DNA of 64,000 nucleotides, from positions 128,599,572 through 128,663,571 of the forward strand of contig JAUPFV010000005.1 in NCBI GenBank assembly GCA_036936605.1, in the 5' to 3' direction. Both the position numbers and the translations under genes were made by a program. The notes under the pieces are model-generated. The model searched no databases. It saw nothing but the letters and a program-made list of their open reading frames with translations, and had not been told where the DNA came from. This DNA comes from Limnanthes douglasii subsp. nivea (lineage: Eukaryota > Streptophyta > Magnoliopsida > Brassicales > Limnanthaceae). Positions 11,001 to 25,506 of the stretch are shown here, piece after piece. Within the stretch, counting starts at the first letter, position 1. The number at the start of each line of letters is the position of its first letter.

Positions 11001-13840
11001 GAGTACCGGGTCATGTCTAGAATTCTTATTTTTTGACATTAAAATAATAAGATTATATGGACTTGCAAAGGTGATGGTAATAATAAAAAATCGTTAGTAG
11101 GTGTTCATTTTCAAAAGTTCTATTTTTCGACATTAGTTAAAAAGTATCGAAACTTTACCATCACGTACATATAAAAAATTAATGTTAAATTAAGAAATAA
11201 TATTATACCGGCATCTACGGACTTGCAAGGTGATGGTAAGAACAAAATAGTGAGTACCGGGTCATCTCCAGAATTTCAATTTTTCGACATTAGTTAAACA
11301 ATATGGAAACTTTACCATCACGTAGATATCAGAAATTAATGTAGAACTAAAAATAATCATATGATTCTGAAATCCGAAGCCAAAGTTACGGCATTGCAAA
11401 TGTGATGGTAACAAAAACAAATCCTCAGTACCGGTTGATATCAAGAAATCCTATTTTTGGACATCAGTTAAAAATACCGAAAATTTACCATCATATAGAT
11501 ATCCAAAATTTATTTGGAATTAAAAATAAATATATTTGTTTTAACATTCGAAGCTAAAGATATGAACTTACAAAGTAACAACAAAAATCGTGAGTATATG
11601 TTCATCTCAAGAATTCCTATTTTTCAACATTAGTTAAATAATACCAAAAATCTATCACATAAAGATCCAAAATTAATGTGGAATAAAAAAAATCAGCTTA
11701 TACCGACATCCAAAGCCAAAGTTACGGACTTGCAAAGGTGATGATAACAAAGAAAATCGTGTGTACCGGGTCATCTCCAGAATTAAAATATTTCGACATT
11801 AGTAGAAAAATACCTAAACTTTACCATCATGTAGATATAAAAAAAACATGTAGAATTTAAAAAATTATATTATTCAGAGATTCAATCCCAAAGTTACAGA
11901 GTTGCGAAGTAATTGTAACAAAAATAAATCGTGAGTATCAGTTCATCTCTAGAATTCCAATTTTTCGAAATTAGTTAAAAAGTACCAAAACTTTACCATC
12001 ACGTAGATATCCAAAATTAATTTGGAATTAAAAAAATTCATATGATTAGTTACAGACTTGCAAAAGTGATGGTAACAAAAACAAATCGTGAGTACCGGTC
12101 AGCTCTAAAATTCCAATTTTTGACATTAGGTAAAAAATACTGAACATTTACCATCACATAGATATTGAAAAATAATGTCGAATTAAAAAAATTCATATGA
12201 TTCTGACATCTGAAGCCAAATTTACGGACTTGCAAACGTGATGGTAGCAAAAACAAATCGTGTGTACAGGTTCATCTCCAAATTCCTACTTCGACATTAG
12301 GTAAAAAATACCGAAACTTTACCATTTGGTAGATATCCAACGTTAATGTGGAATTAAAGCAATATTACGATTATTCCGAACTCCGAAGCCATAGTTACGG
12401 ACTTGCAAAGATGATGGTAACAAAAACAAATCGTGAGTATTGGTTCATCGCCAAAATTCCAATTTTTGACATTAGTTAAAAAATACAAAAAATTTACCAT
12501 CACGTAGATATCCAAAATTAATGTGGAATTCGAGAAATCAAATTATTCCGACATCCGAAGCAAAAGTTATGGACTTGCAAAGGTGATGGTAAGAATAAAA
12601 AAATGTTAGTAGGTGTTCATCTGCAAAAGGAATATTTTATTACAGTAGTTAAAAAATACGATAACTTTACAAATTACGTAGATATCAAAAATTAATGTGG
12701 AATTAAAAAAAAAATTGTATTGGCATCCGAAGCTAAAGTTATGGAAGTCAAATGTGATGGTAATATCAAAAATTGTGACTACCAACCGAGTCATATCTAG
12801 AATACCTATTTTTCTACATTAGTGAAAAAATACCGAAACTTTACAATCACATAGAAATCGAAAAATAATGTATTTTGAAAAGTTACAGAATTGCAAAGGT
12901 GATGGTAACAAAAACAAATCGTGAGTGCAGGATCATCTCAAGAATTTCTATTTTTCGACATTAGTTAAAAAATACCAAAAAATTACCATCACATAGATAT
13001 CCAAAATAAATTTGGAATTAAAAAAATCTGGTTATTCCGACCTCCGAAGCTAAAGTTACTGACTTGCAAAGGTGATGGTAATAATAAAAATCATGATTAT
13101 CGGGTCATCTCCAGAATTCCAATTTTTTGACATTAGTTAAAAAATACCGAAACTTTACCATCACGAAGATATCAAAAAATAATGTAGTATTAAAAAAATT
13201 AATTTCGACATCTGAAGCGAAAGTTACAGACTTGTGAAGATGATGGTAACAAAAACAAATCGTGTGTATCAGTTCATCTCTAGAATTGCGTTTTTTTACA
13301 TTAGTTAAAAAATACCAAAACTTTACCATCACGTAGATATCCAATATTAATTTGGAATTAAAAAAATCATATTATTCCGACACCGGAAGCCAAATTTACA
13401 GACTTGAAAAGGTGATGGTAACAATAAAAAATGTTAATAAGTGTTCATCTGCAAAAGTCCTTATTTTCGACAATAATTAAAAAATACCAGAACTTTACCA
13501 ATCACGTAGATATCAAAACTTAATGTGCAATTAAAAAAAACAGATTATATTGGCATCTGAAGCCAAGGTACGTACTTGTAAAGGCGATGGTAACAACAAA
13601 AATTGTGAGTACCGAGTCATCTCCACAATTTCAATTTTTTGACATTAGTTAAAAAATACATAAATTTTACCATCACGTAGATATCAAACAATAATATAGA
13701 ATCAAAAAAAAATCATAGGATTCCGACATCCAAAGCCAAAGGCAAAAGTTATGGTAAGAAAAACAAATCTTGAGTATCGATTCATCTCAAGAATTTTGTT
13801 TTTTTGACATTAGTTAAAAATGCAGAAAATTTACCATCAC

Positions 13841-13858
13841 ATATATATATATATATAT
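13841..13858. repeat. (AT)9 microsatellite inside a monomer
   Basis: Nine AT units replace the usual acatagatatcc stretch of the monomer, directly after ttaccatcac. The same monomer position is expanded again at 46446-46472. Confidence 0.9.
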
Positions 13859-16800
13859 CCAAAATAAATTTGGAATTCAAAAAATCTAGTTATTCCGACC
13901 TCCGAAGCTAAAGGTACGGACTTGCAATGGTGATGGTAACAATAAAAATCATGAGTACCGGGTCATCTCTAGAATTCCAATTTTTAGACATTAGTTAAAA
14001 AATAACAAAAGTTTACCATAAGGAAGATATAAAAAATAACTTAGTATCATAAAAAATTATTTCGACATCTGAAGCAAAAGTTACGGACTTGCGAAGATGA
14101 TGGTAACAAAAACAAATTGTGAGTATCAGTTCATCTCTAGAATTCCTATTTTTTTACAATAGTTAAAAAATACCGAAACTTTACCATCATGTAGATATCC
14201 AAAATTAACGTGGAATTAAAAAATCAGATTATTCCGACATCCGAAGCAAAAGTTACGGACTTGTAAAGGTGATGGTAACAATAAAAAAATTGTTAGTAGG
14301 TGTTCATCTGCAAAAGGCCTATTTTACGATAGTAGTTAAAAAATATTGAAACTTTACTAATCACGTAGATATCAAAAATTAATGTGGAATTAAAAAAAAT
14401 TATATTGGCATCCGAAGCTAAAGTTGTGGACTTGTAAATGTGATGGTAACAACAAAAATCGTGAGTACCGACCGGGTCATATCCAGAAATTAAATTTTTT
14501 AACATTAGTTAAAAAATATCGTCAATTTACCATCACATAAAAGTCAAAAAATATGATTGCTACATACCGACCCGTTCATCCCAAGAATTTTATTTTTCGA
14601 CATTAATTAAAAAATGCCAAAAATTTACTATCACATAGATATCCAAATTAATGTGGAATTAAAAAAATGGTTATTCTAACATCTGAAGCTAAAGTTACGA
14701 ACTTGCAAAGGTGATGTTAACAATAAAAATCGTGAGTATTGGGTCATCCCCAGAATTCTAATTTTTTTATTAGTTAATAATACCAAAACTTTTCCATCAC
14801 GTAGATATCAAAAAATACGGTAGAATTAAAAAAATATGATTCCGACATCTGAAACCAAAGTTACGGACTTGCAAATTTGGTGGTAACAAAAACAAATCAT
14901 TCATATCGGTTCATCTCTAGAATTCCTATTTTTCGACATTAGTAAAAAAATAGCGAAACATTACATCACATAGATATCTAAAATTAATGTGGATTTAAAA
15001 GAATCAGATTATTCTAACACTCGAAGCAAAAGTTACGGACTTGCAAATAAGTTGGTAATCATATAAAATTGTTAGTAAGTCTTGATCTACAAAAGTCCTA
15101 TTTTTCGATAGTAGTTAAAAAAATACTACAGCTTTACTAATCACATAGATGTAAAAAATTATTGTAGAATTTAAAAAAATCATATTATACCGACATTCGA
15201 AGCAAAGTAACAGACTTGCAAAGGTGATAGGAACAATAAAAAAGTGTTAGTAGGTGTTCATCTTCAAAAGGCCTATTTTTCGACAGTAGTTAAAAATATT
15301 GTAACTTTATTAATCACATAGATATAAAAATTTAATATGGAATAAAAAAAGATTATATTGGCATCTGAAGCCAAAGTTATGGACTTGCAAAGGTGATGGT
15401 AACAACAAAAATTGTAAGTACCGAACGAGTCATATCTAGAACACCAATTTTTCTACATTAGCTAAAAAAATACCAAAACTTTACCATCACGTAGAAATTG
15501 AAAAATAATGTAGAATTAAAAAAAAATCATATCATTCTGACATCCGAAGCTAAAGTTCCAGACTTGTAAAGGTGATGGTAACAAAAACAAATCGTGTGTA
15601 CAGGTTCATCTCAAGAATTTCTATTTTTTTTACATTAGTTTAAAAAATGCCGAAAATTTACAAAAACAAATCGTGAGTATCCGGATAGATATCCAAAATT
15701 AATGTGCGATAAAAAAAATAAGATTATTCTGACACCCGAAGCCAAAGTTACGGATTTTGAAAGGTGATACTAATTATAAAAAATTGTTAGTAGGTTTTCA
15801 TCTGCAAAAGTCCTATTTTTCGACCATAGTTAAAAAAATACAATAAATTTACCACATTTACGGACTTGCAAATGTGATGATAATAAAGAAAATCGTGAGT
15901 ACCGAGTAATCTTTAGAATTCCAAAGTTTCGACCATCATGTAGATATTAAAAAATAATCTAGAATTAAAAAATCATATTATTCTGACATTCGAAGCCAAA
16001 GTTACGGACTTGCAAAGGGGATGGTAACAAAAACAAATCGTGAGTACCGGTTCATCTCCAGAATTCCTATTTTTCGACATTAGTTAAAAAATACGACACT
16101 TTTCCATCACATATATATCCAAAATTAATGTCGAATTAAAAAAAATCAAATTATTCCGACATCCGAAGCAAAAGTTACGGAGTTGTAAAGGTGATGGTAA
16201 CAATAAAAAATCGTTAGTAGGTGTTAATCTCCGAAAGTCCCATTTTTCGGCATTAATTAAAAAATATCTAAACTTTACCATCACATAGATATCTAAATTA
16301 ATGTGGAATTTAAAAAATATTATACTAACTTCTGAAGTCAAAGTTACGACTTGCAAACGTGATGGTAACAACAAAAAATCAAGAGTAACGGGTGATCTCT
16401 AGAATTCCAACTTTTTGACATTAATTAAAAATATCGAAACTTTAAAACCACGTAGATATCCAAAATTAATATGGAATTAAAAAAAATCAGATTATTCCGA
16501 CATCCAAAGCCAAAGTTACGGACTTGCAAAAGTCATGGTAACAATAAAAAATCGTTAGTATGTATAGAATCAGTTACTGGTTCATCTATAGAATTCCTAT
16601 TTTTTAACATTAGTTAAAAATACCGAAACTGTATCATCAAGTAGATATCTTAAATTAGTGTGGAATTAAAAAAAACAGATTATACTAACAATTGAAGCCA
16701 AAGTTACGGACTTGAAAGGTGATGGTAACAAAGAAAATTGCGTGTACCAGGTCATCTACAGAATTCTAATTTTTTACATTAGTTAAAATATAAAAATATT

Positions 16801-19800
16801 TACCATCATGTAAATATTGAAAAATAATATAGAACTAAAAAATCATATGATTCTAACATCCGAAGCCAAAGTTACGGACTTCCAAAGGTTATTGTATGTA
16901 AACAAAACAAATCGTGAGTACCGGTTCATCTCCATAAGTCTTATATTTCGACATAGTTAAAAAATTACGAAACTTTACCATCACGTAGATATCCAAAGTT
17001 AATGTGGAATTAAGAAAATCATATTTTTCCGAAATTTTAAGTCAAAGTTACGGACTTGCAATGGTGATGGTAAGAAAAATATGGTGAGTATCGGGTCATC
17101 TTTAGAATTCCAATTTTGTTACATTAGTTCAATAATACTTACACTTCACCATCATGTAGATGTCTAAAAATAATGTGGAATTAAAAAAATCCGATTATTT
17201 TGACATCCGAAGCCAAAGTTACGGACTTACAAAGGTGATGGTAATAAAAACAAATCGTGAGTATGTGTTCATCTCCAAAGTTCCTATTTTTCTACATTAT
17301 TTAAAAAATATCAAAAATTTACCATAGCGTAGATATCGAAAATTAATATGGAATTAAACAAATAAGATTATTCCGACACCCGAAGCCAAAGTTATGGACT
17401 TGCAAAGGTGATGGTAACAATAAAAAATCGTTAGTAGGTGTTCGTTTCCAAAATTCCTATTTTTCGACATTAGTTAAAAAGTATCGAAACTTTACCATCA
17501 CGTACATATCCAAAACTAATGTTGAATTAAAAATAATCATATTATACCGACAACTGAAGCCAAAGTTACATACTTGCAAAGGTGATGGTAAAAACAAAAA
17601 TCGTGAGTATAGGGTCATCTCTAGAATTCCAATTTTTCGATATTAGTTAAAAAAATACATAAACTTTACCATCACGTAGATATTGAAAAATAATGTAGAA
17701 TTAAAAATATTCATATGATTCTGACATTCAAAATCAAAGTTACGAAATTGAAAAGGTGATGGTAACAAAAACAAATCTTGAGTATTGGTTATCTCAACAA
17801 ATCCTATTTTTCGACATTAGTTAAAAAAAACCTATTATACCGACAACTGAAGCCAAAGTTACAGACTTGCAAAGGTGATGGTAACAACAAAAATCATGAG
17901 TACAGGGTCATCTCTAGAATTCCAATTTTGCGATATTAGTTAAAAAATACATAAACTTTACCATCACGTAGATATTGAAAAATAATGTAGAATTAAAAAT
18001 ATTCATATGACTCTGACATTCGAAACCAAAGTTACGAAATTGCAAAGGTGATGGTAACAAAAACAAATCTTGAGTATCGGTTATCTCAAGAAATTCTATT
18101 TTTCGATATTATTTAAATAATACCGAAGATTTACCATTACATAAATATTGTAAATAAATCATATTATTCCGACATCTGAAGCCAAAGTTACAGAATGGAA
18201 AATATGATGGCAACAAAAACAAATCGTGAGTACTAATCTCTAGAATTCTTATTTTTTGTCATTAGTTAAAAAATATCAAAATTTTACCATAATATTATCG
18301 AATTAAAAAATAAGATTATTATGACTTCTGATTCCAAAGTTACGGACTTGCAAAGGTGATGGTAGCAATAAAAAATTGTTAATAGGTGTTCATCTCCAAA
18401 AGTCCTATTTTTTCGAAATTAGTTAACAAATATACCAAAACTTTACTATCATGCAGATATCCGACTTTTGAATCCAATGTTACATATTTGCAAAGGTGAT
18501 GGTAACAAAAAAAATGGTGAGTACCGGGTCATCTCCATAATTCCAATTTTTTATATTAGTTAAAAAAATACATAAACTTTACAATCAACTAGATATCGAA
18601 AGATAATGTAGAATTTAAAAAAAATTATAAGATTCGGACATCTGAAGCCAAAGTTACGGACTTGGAAAGGTGATGGTAGCAAAAAAATGGTGAATACCGG
18701 GTCATCTCCAAAGTTCCAATTTTTTGCAATTAGTTGAAAAATACTGAAACATTACCATCAAGTTGATATCAAAAAATAATGTACAATTAAAATAAAAGCA
18801 TATGATTCCAGAAGCCAACGTTACAGACTTGCAAAGGTGATTGTAACATAAAACATCGTTAGTACGGGTTCATCTAAAAAAGTCCTATTTTTTTATATTA
18901 GCAAAAAATACCGAAACTTTACCACCACAAAGATATCTTAAATTAATATGGAATTAAATAGATCAGATTATTCACCGATCCAAAGCCAAAGTTACGGACT
19001 TGCAAACTTGATCGTAACAAAGAAAATTGTGAATACCAAGTCATGCTTAGAATTCCAAAAATTTAACATTAGTTTAAAAATAACGAAACTTTACCATCAC
19101 GTCGATATTGAAACATAAAGTAGAACGAAACAATCATATGATTCTGATATTAGAAGCAAAAGTTACGGGCTTGTAGAGGTTATTGTAACCAAAACAAATC
19201 GTGACTACGGGTTCATCTCTAGACTTTATGTTTTTTTTACATTAGTTAAAAAATATCGAAACTTTACCATCACGTAGAAATCCAAAATTAATATGGAATA
19301 AAAAAAGCAGATTATACCGACATCTGAACCCAAAGTTACAGAGTTACAAAGGTGATCGTGACAATAAAAAATCGCCAGTAGGTAATTCATCTACAAAATT
19401 TCTATTTTTCGACATTAGTTAAAAATACTAAAACTTTAGCATCACGAAAATACCTTAAATTAATGTGGAATTAAAAAAATCAAATTATTCAGCCATCCAA
19501 AGCCAAAGTTACGGACTTGAAACCGTGATGGTAACAAAGAAAATCGTGAGTATCGTGTCATCTCCAAAATTCCAATTTTTTGACATTAGTTAAAAAATAA
19601 CGAAACCATCATGAAGATATTGCAAAATAATTTAGAACTAAAAAAACCATATGATTCTAACACTTGAAGCCATAGTTACAGACTTGCAAACGTTATTGTA
19701 ACCAAAACAAATCGTGAGTACCGATTCATCTCTAGAGTTCCGATATTAATTAAAAAATACTGAAACTTTACCATCACGTAGATATCGGAAGCCAAAGTTA

Positions 19801-20046
19801 AGGACTTGAAAAGGTAATGGTAACAAAAACAAATGGTGAGTATCGGTTCATCTCCGGAATTCCTATTTTTCTACATTAGTTGAAAAATACTGAAACGTTA
19901 ACATAACGTAGATATTGAATAATAATTTGGAATTAAAAAATCATATTATTATGATATCCATAACCAAAGTTACAGAACTGCAAAATAATTTAGAACTAAA
20001 ACAATAATATGATTCAGACACCTAAAGCCAAAGTTGTAGACTTGCA

Positions 20047-21084
20047 AAGGTTATTGTAACCAAAACAAATTGTGAGTACTGGTTCATCTCCTGAGTTCCA
20101 ATTTTCGATATTAGTTAAAAAATACCGAAACTTTACCATCACGTAGATATCGAAAATTTATATAAAATTAAAACAATCATATGATTCCAACATTTGAAGC
20201 CAAAGTTACGGATTTGCAAAGGGGACGGTAACAAAAACAAATCGTGAGTATCGCTTCATCTCCGGAATTCCTATTTTTCAACATTAGTTGAAAAATACCA
20301 AAACTTTACCATTATATAGATATCGAATAATAATGTGGAATAAAAAAATCATATTATTGCGACATCTGAAGTCAAAGTTACGGGCTTGCAAATATAATGG
20401 CGACCAAAACAATCATGAGTACCAGTTCATCTCTAGAATTCCTATTTTTCGAAATTTGTTAAAAATATTGAATCTTTCACATCACGTAGGTATAAAAAAA
20501 TAATGTGATATTAAAAACAAATCATATTATTCCGACATCCGAAGCCAAAGTTAGGGACTTGCAAAGGTTATTATAACCAAAACAAATCGTGAGTACTGGT
20601 TCATCTCCAGAGTTCTAATTTTCGATATTAGTTAAAAAATACCGAAACTTTACCATGATGTATATATCGAAAAATAATGTAAAATTAAAAACAATCAAAT
20701 GATTTCGACATTTGAAGCCAAAGTTACGGATTTGCAAAGGTGACGGTAACAAAAACAAATCGTGAGTATCGGTTCATCTCCAAAATTCCTATGTTTCAAC
20801 ATTAGTTGAAAAATACCAAAACTTTACCATCATATAGATATCGAATAATAATGTGGAATTAAAAAATCATATTATTGCGAAATCTGAAGTCAAAGTTACG
20901 GGCTTGCAAATATGATGGCGACCAAAACAATCATGAGTACCAGTTCATCTCTAGAATTCCTATTTTTCGAAATTTGTTAAAAATATTGAATCTTTAACAT
21001 CATGTAGGTATCAAAAAATAATGTGATATTAAAAACAAATCATATGATTCCGACATCTGAAGCCAAAGTTAGGGACTTGCAAAG
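20047..21084 (+). repeat. Recent tandem duplication of a 3-monomer block (518 bp)
   Basis: Two adjacent copies, about 20047-20564 and 20565-21084, share private variants not seen in neighbouring monomers. These include accaaaacaatcatgagtac (20403 and 20921, 518 bp apart), attattgcga, cgaaatttgttaaaaatatt, and ggttatt(g/a)taaccaaaac. By eye the copies are far more alike than neighbouring monomers, so the duplication is young. Confidence 0.8.
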
Positions 21085-22337
21085 GTTATTGTGATAAAAA
21101 CAAATCGTCATCTTCAAAATTCCTATTTTCCGACATTAGTGAAAAAATACTGAAACTTTACCATCACGTAGATATCAAAAAATAATATCGAAATTAGAAA
21201 AAAAGTTATATTACTCCGACATCCGAAGCCTAAAGTTACGGACTTGCAAAGGTGATGGTAACAACTAAAAATGGTTAGTAAGTGTTCATCTCCAAACTCC
21301 TATTTTTCGACGTAAGTTAAAAAATATCAAAACCTTACCATCACGTAGATATCCAAAATTAATGTGGAATTAAAAAAATCAGATTATTCCGACATCCAAA
21401 GCCAAAGTTACAGACTTGCAATAGTGATGGTAACAAAAAAATCGTGAATACCAGGTCATCTCCATAATTCTATTTTTTCGACATTTGCTAAAAAATACCA
21501 AAACTGTACCATTATATAGATATCAAAAAATAATATGGAATTATAAAAATCATATAATTCCGACATCTGAAGCCAAACTTATGGACTTGCAAAAGTGATG
21601 GTAAAAAAAATCGTGAGTACCGGTTCATTTCGATAATTACTATTTTTTACACTAGTTAAAAAAAACCTGAACCTTTACCATCACATAGATATAGATTAAT
21701 AATTTTTATTTAAAAAAAACAGATTCATTTGACATCTGAAGCCAAAGTTACGGACGTGCGAAGGTGATGGTAACATAAAAAATCGTGAGTCCTGGTTCAC
21801 CTCCAGAATTTCTATTTTTCGACATTAGTTAAAAAATATCGAAAGGTTACCATCACAAAGATATCTTAGATTAATGTGAAATTAAAAAAATCATATTATT
21901 TCGCCATCTAAAGCCAAAGTTACGGACTTGAAAACGTGATGGTAACAAAGAAAATCGTGATTACCAAGTCATGTCTAGAATTCCAATTTTTTTACATTAG
22001 TTAAAAAATAATGAAACTTTACCATCACGTTGATATTGAAAAATAAAGTAGAAATAAAAAATCACATGATTCCGACATTCGAAGCCAAAGTTACGGATTT
22101 GCAGAGGTTATTGCAACCAAAACAAATCATGAGTACGAGTTCATCTATAGAATTCCTATTTTTCGATATTAGTTAAAAATATCGAAACTTTACCATCACG
22201 TAGATATCCAAAATTAACGTGGAATTAAAAAAATCAGATTATTCCGACATCTGAAGCCAAAGTGACGGAGTTGCAAAGGTGATAGTAACAATAAAAAATC
22301 TTTAGTATGTATTCATCTACAAAAGTTCTATTTTCGA

Positions 22338-25300
22338 TATTTACACGATGGTAAAGTTTCGGTATTTTTTAACTAATGTCGAAAAATTGTAATTCTGGAG
22401 ATGACCCGGTACTCACGATTTTTATTGTTATCATCACCTTTGCAAGTCCGTAACTTTGGATTCGGATTTCGGAATAACCATATTTTTTTTATTCCAAAAT
22501 TATTTTGGATATATGTGTGATGATAAATTTGGGTATTTTTTAACTAATGTCGAGAATAGGAATTCTTGAGATGAATTGGTACTCACGATTTGTTTTGTTA
22601 CCATCACCATTGCAAGTTTGTAACTTTGGCTTCAGATACCAATATAATTTGTTTTTTCAATTCCACATTAACTTTTGATATCTATGTGATTAGTAAAGTT
22701 ACAATATTTTTTAACTACTGAAAAAAAATAGGACTTTTGCAGATGGACTATTACTAACAATTTTTTATTGTTATCATGACCTTTGCAAGTCCGTAACTTT
22801 TGCTTTGGATGTCAGAATAATCTGATTTTTTTAATTCTACTTTAACTTTGGATATCTATGTGATGGTAAAGTTTTGCTATTTTTTAATTAATGTAAAAAA
22901 TATGAATTTTGGAGATGAACCCGTACTCACTATTTGTTACCATCACCTTTGTAAGTCTGTAACTTTGGCTTCAGATGTCGGAATCATATGATTGTCTTTA
23001 ATTCTATGATATTTTTCGATATCTAGGTGTTGGTTAAGTTTCAGTATTTTTAACTAATGTCGAAAAATAGAACTTTTGGAGATGAACACCTACTTACTTT
23101 TTTTATTGTTACCATCACCTTTGGAAGTTCGTAACTTTTGCTTTAGATGTCGGAATAATCTAATTTTTGATTCCACATTAATTTTTGATATCTACGTGAT
23201 GGTAAGGTTTCAGTATTTTTTAACGAATGTCCAAAAATAGGAATTCTAGAGATGAACCGATACTCACGATTTTTTTTGATACCATCACCTTTGCAAGTCC
23301 GAATGTTTAGCTTCGGATGTCTTAATCATATGATTGTTTTTTTAATTTGCATTATTTTTGGATATCTACGTGATGGAAAAGTTTCGGTATTTTTACCTAG
23401 TGTTGAAAAATTGGAATTCTGGGGGTGACCCAATACTCACAATTGTGTTGTTACTATTACGTTTGCAAGTCCATAACTTTGGCTTTGGTTGTCAATAAAT
23501 TATGATTATTTTTTAATTAAGCATTAATTTTGATATCTATGTGATTGTAAAGTTGGGGTTATTTTTTAATTAATATAAAAAAATAGGAATTCTGGAGATG
23601 AACCGATACTCGCTATTTATTTTTGTTACCATCACTTTTGCAAGTCCGTAACTTTTGCTTTGGATGTCGGAATCATATAGTTTTTTATTCTACATTATTT
23701 TTCGATATCCAAGTGATGAATTTATTTTGGTATTTTTAACTAATGTCGAAAAATTAGAATTTTGGAGATGACCCAATACCAACAATTTTGGTTGTTACTA
23801 TCACGTTTGTAAGTCCATAACTTTGGCTTCGGATGTCAATATAATCTCATTTTTTCAATTCTACATCAATTTTTGATAACTACATGATGGCAAAGTTTCG
23901 ATATTTTTTAACTAATGTCGAAAAAAAAAGAATTCAGAGGATGAGCTAGTAGTCACGATTTGTTTTTGTTCCATCACCTTTGGAAGTAATTAAGCCTTGG
24001 TTTTGGATTGCAAAATAATCTGATTGTTTTAATTCGACATTATTTTTAGATATCTACATAATGGTAAAGTTTCGGTAATATTTAATTAATGTCGAAAAAT
24101 AGAAATATTGGACATGAACCGATACTCATGATTTGTTTTGGTTACAATAATCTTTGCAAGTCCATAACTTTCGCTTCCGATGTCTGAATCATATGATTTT
24201 TCAGTTCTAGATTATTTTTCAATGTGTATGTGATGGTAAAGTTTCAGTAATTTTTAAGTAATATAGTAAAATTGGAGTTCTGGAGATAACTTGGTACTCA
24301 CAATTTTCTTTGTTACCATCATCTTTGCAAGCCCGTAACTTTGTCTTCAGATGTCGGTATAATCTAATTTAAGATATCTTTGTGATGGTAAAGTTTTAGT
24401 ATATTTTAACTAATGTAAAAAAAGGACTTTTGGAGATGAATACCTACTAACGATTTTTTTATTGTTACCATCACATTTGCAACTCCATAACTTTGGCTTC
24501 AGATGTCAGAATAATCTTATTTTTTTAATTTCGAATTAATTTTGGATATCTATGTGATAGTAAAGTTTGGGCATTTTTTAACTAATGTCGAAAAATTGAA
24601 ATTCTGGAGATGACCCGGTACTCACGATTTTTATTGTTACCATCATCTTTGCAAGTCCATAACTTTGGCTTCAGATGTCTGAATAACCTGATTTTGTTTT
24701 AATTCCAAATTAATGTTGATATATACTTGATGGTAAAGTTTCAGTATTTTTCTAACTATTTTCGAAAAGTAGGAATTCTTGAGATGAACCGGTACTCAAG
24801 ATTTGCTTTTGTTTCCATCACCTTTGCAAGTCCGTAACTTTGGCTTCAGATGTCATGGTAATATGATTTTTTTTGAATTCTACATTATTTTTTTATATCT
24901 ATAGGTTGGTAAAGTTTCGGTATTTTTTAACTAATGTAAAAGTTTTTGGAATTCTGGAGATTCAGATGTATGAATAACCAGATTTTTTTAATTCCAAATT
25001 AATTTTGGACATCTATGTGATAGTAATTTTTTGGTATTTTTTTAACTAATGTCGAAAAACAGGAATTCTTGAGATGAACCGGTAATCATGATTTTTTTAT
25101 TACCATCGCCATTGCAAATCCCTAACTTTGGCTTCGGATGTCGGAAACATATGATATTTTTTTAATTCTAAAATATTTTTTGATATCTAAGTAATGCAAT
25201 TATAATATGTTTTTTAAGTCCACATTAATTTTTATTGTCTACTTGATTTGTAAAGTTACAATGTTTTTTAAATTCTGTCGAGAAATAGTACTTTTACAGA

Positions 25301-25506
25301 TGAACACCTACTGACAATTTTTTATTGTCACCATCACCTTTGCAAGTCCGTAACTTTGACTTTAGGTGACAAAATAATCTTATTTTTTTTAATTCCACAT
25401 TAAATTTGGATATCTACGTGATGGTAAAGTTCGTTATTTTTTAACTAATATCAAAAATAGTAATTTTCGAGATTATCAAATACTCACTATTTGTTTTTGT
25501 TACCAT
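22338..25506 (-). repeat. Inverted block of the same satellite (~3.2 kb)
   Basis: From about 22338 the monomer reads as its reverse complement (gatggtaaagtttcggtatt, taactaatgtcgaaaaat, ccatcacctttgcaagtccg). Forward orientation returns at about 25507 with gacagtaattaaaaaatata. Around 18 monomers are inverted. At the left switch, forward ...ttttcgata abuts reverse atttacacgatgg; at the right switch, reverse ...gttaccatc abuts forward gacagtaatt. No transposon lies at either switch. Confidence 0.92.

Larger units (their letters stand above)
6212..22337 (+). repeat. Tandem satellite array, forward, ~173-bp monomer
   Basis: One AT-rich monomer of about 165-178 bp repeats head to tail, about 93 times in this block. 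Landmarks in order are acttgcaaaggtgatggtaa, caaatcgtgagtaccggttc, atctccagaattcctatt, tttcgacattagttaaaa, ataccgaaactttaccatc, acgtagatatccaaaatta, atgtggaattaaaaaaatc, and attattccgacatccgaagc. Monomers diverge by perhaps 10-25 percent by eye, and a few are truncated or chimeric (for example near 8607, 11040, 15657, 15838 and 19787). No gene is present. Monomer length and organisation are those of plant centromeric or heterochromatic satellites. Confidence 0.95.

Noticed and set aside
22338..25506. CENP-B-box-like motif in the satellite
   Set aside because: I looked for the NTTCGNNNNANNCGGGN pattern; ttcgacatta lacks the downstream CGGG in the monomer, so no box is claimed.
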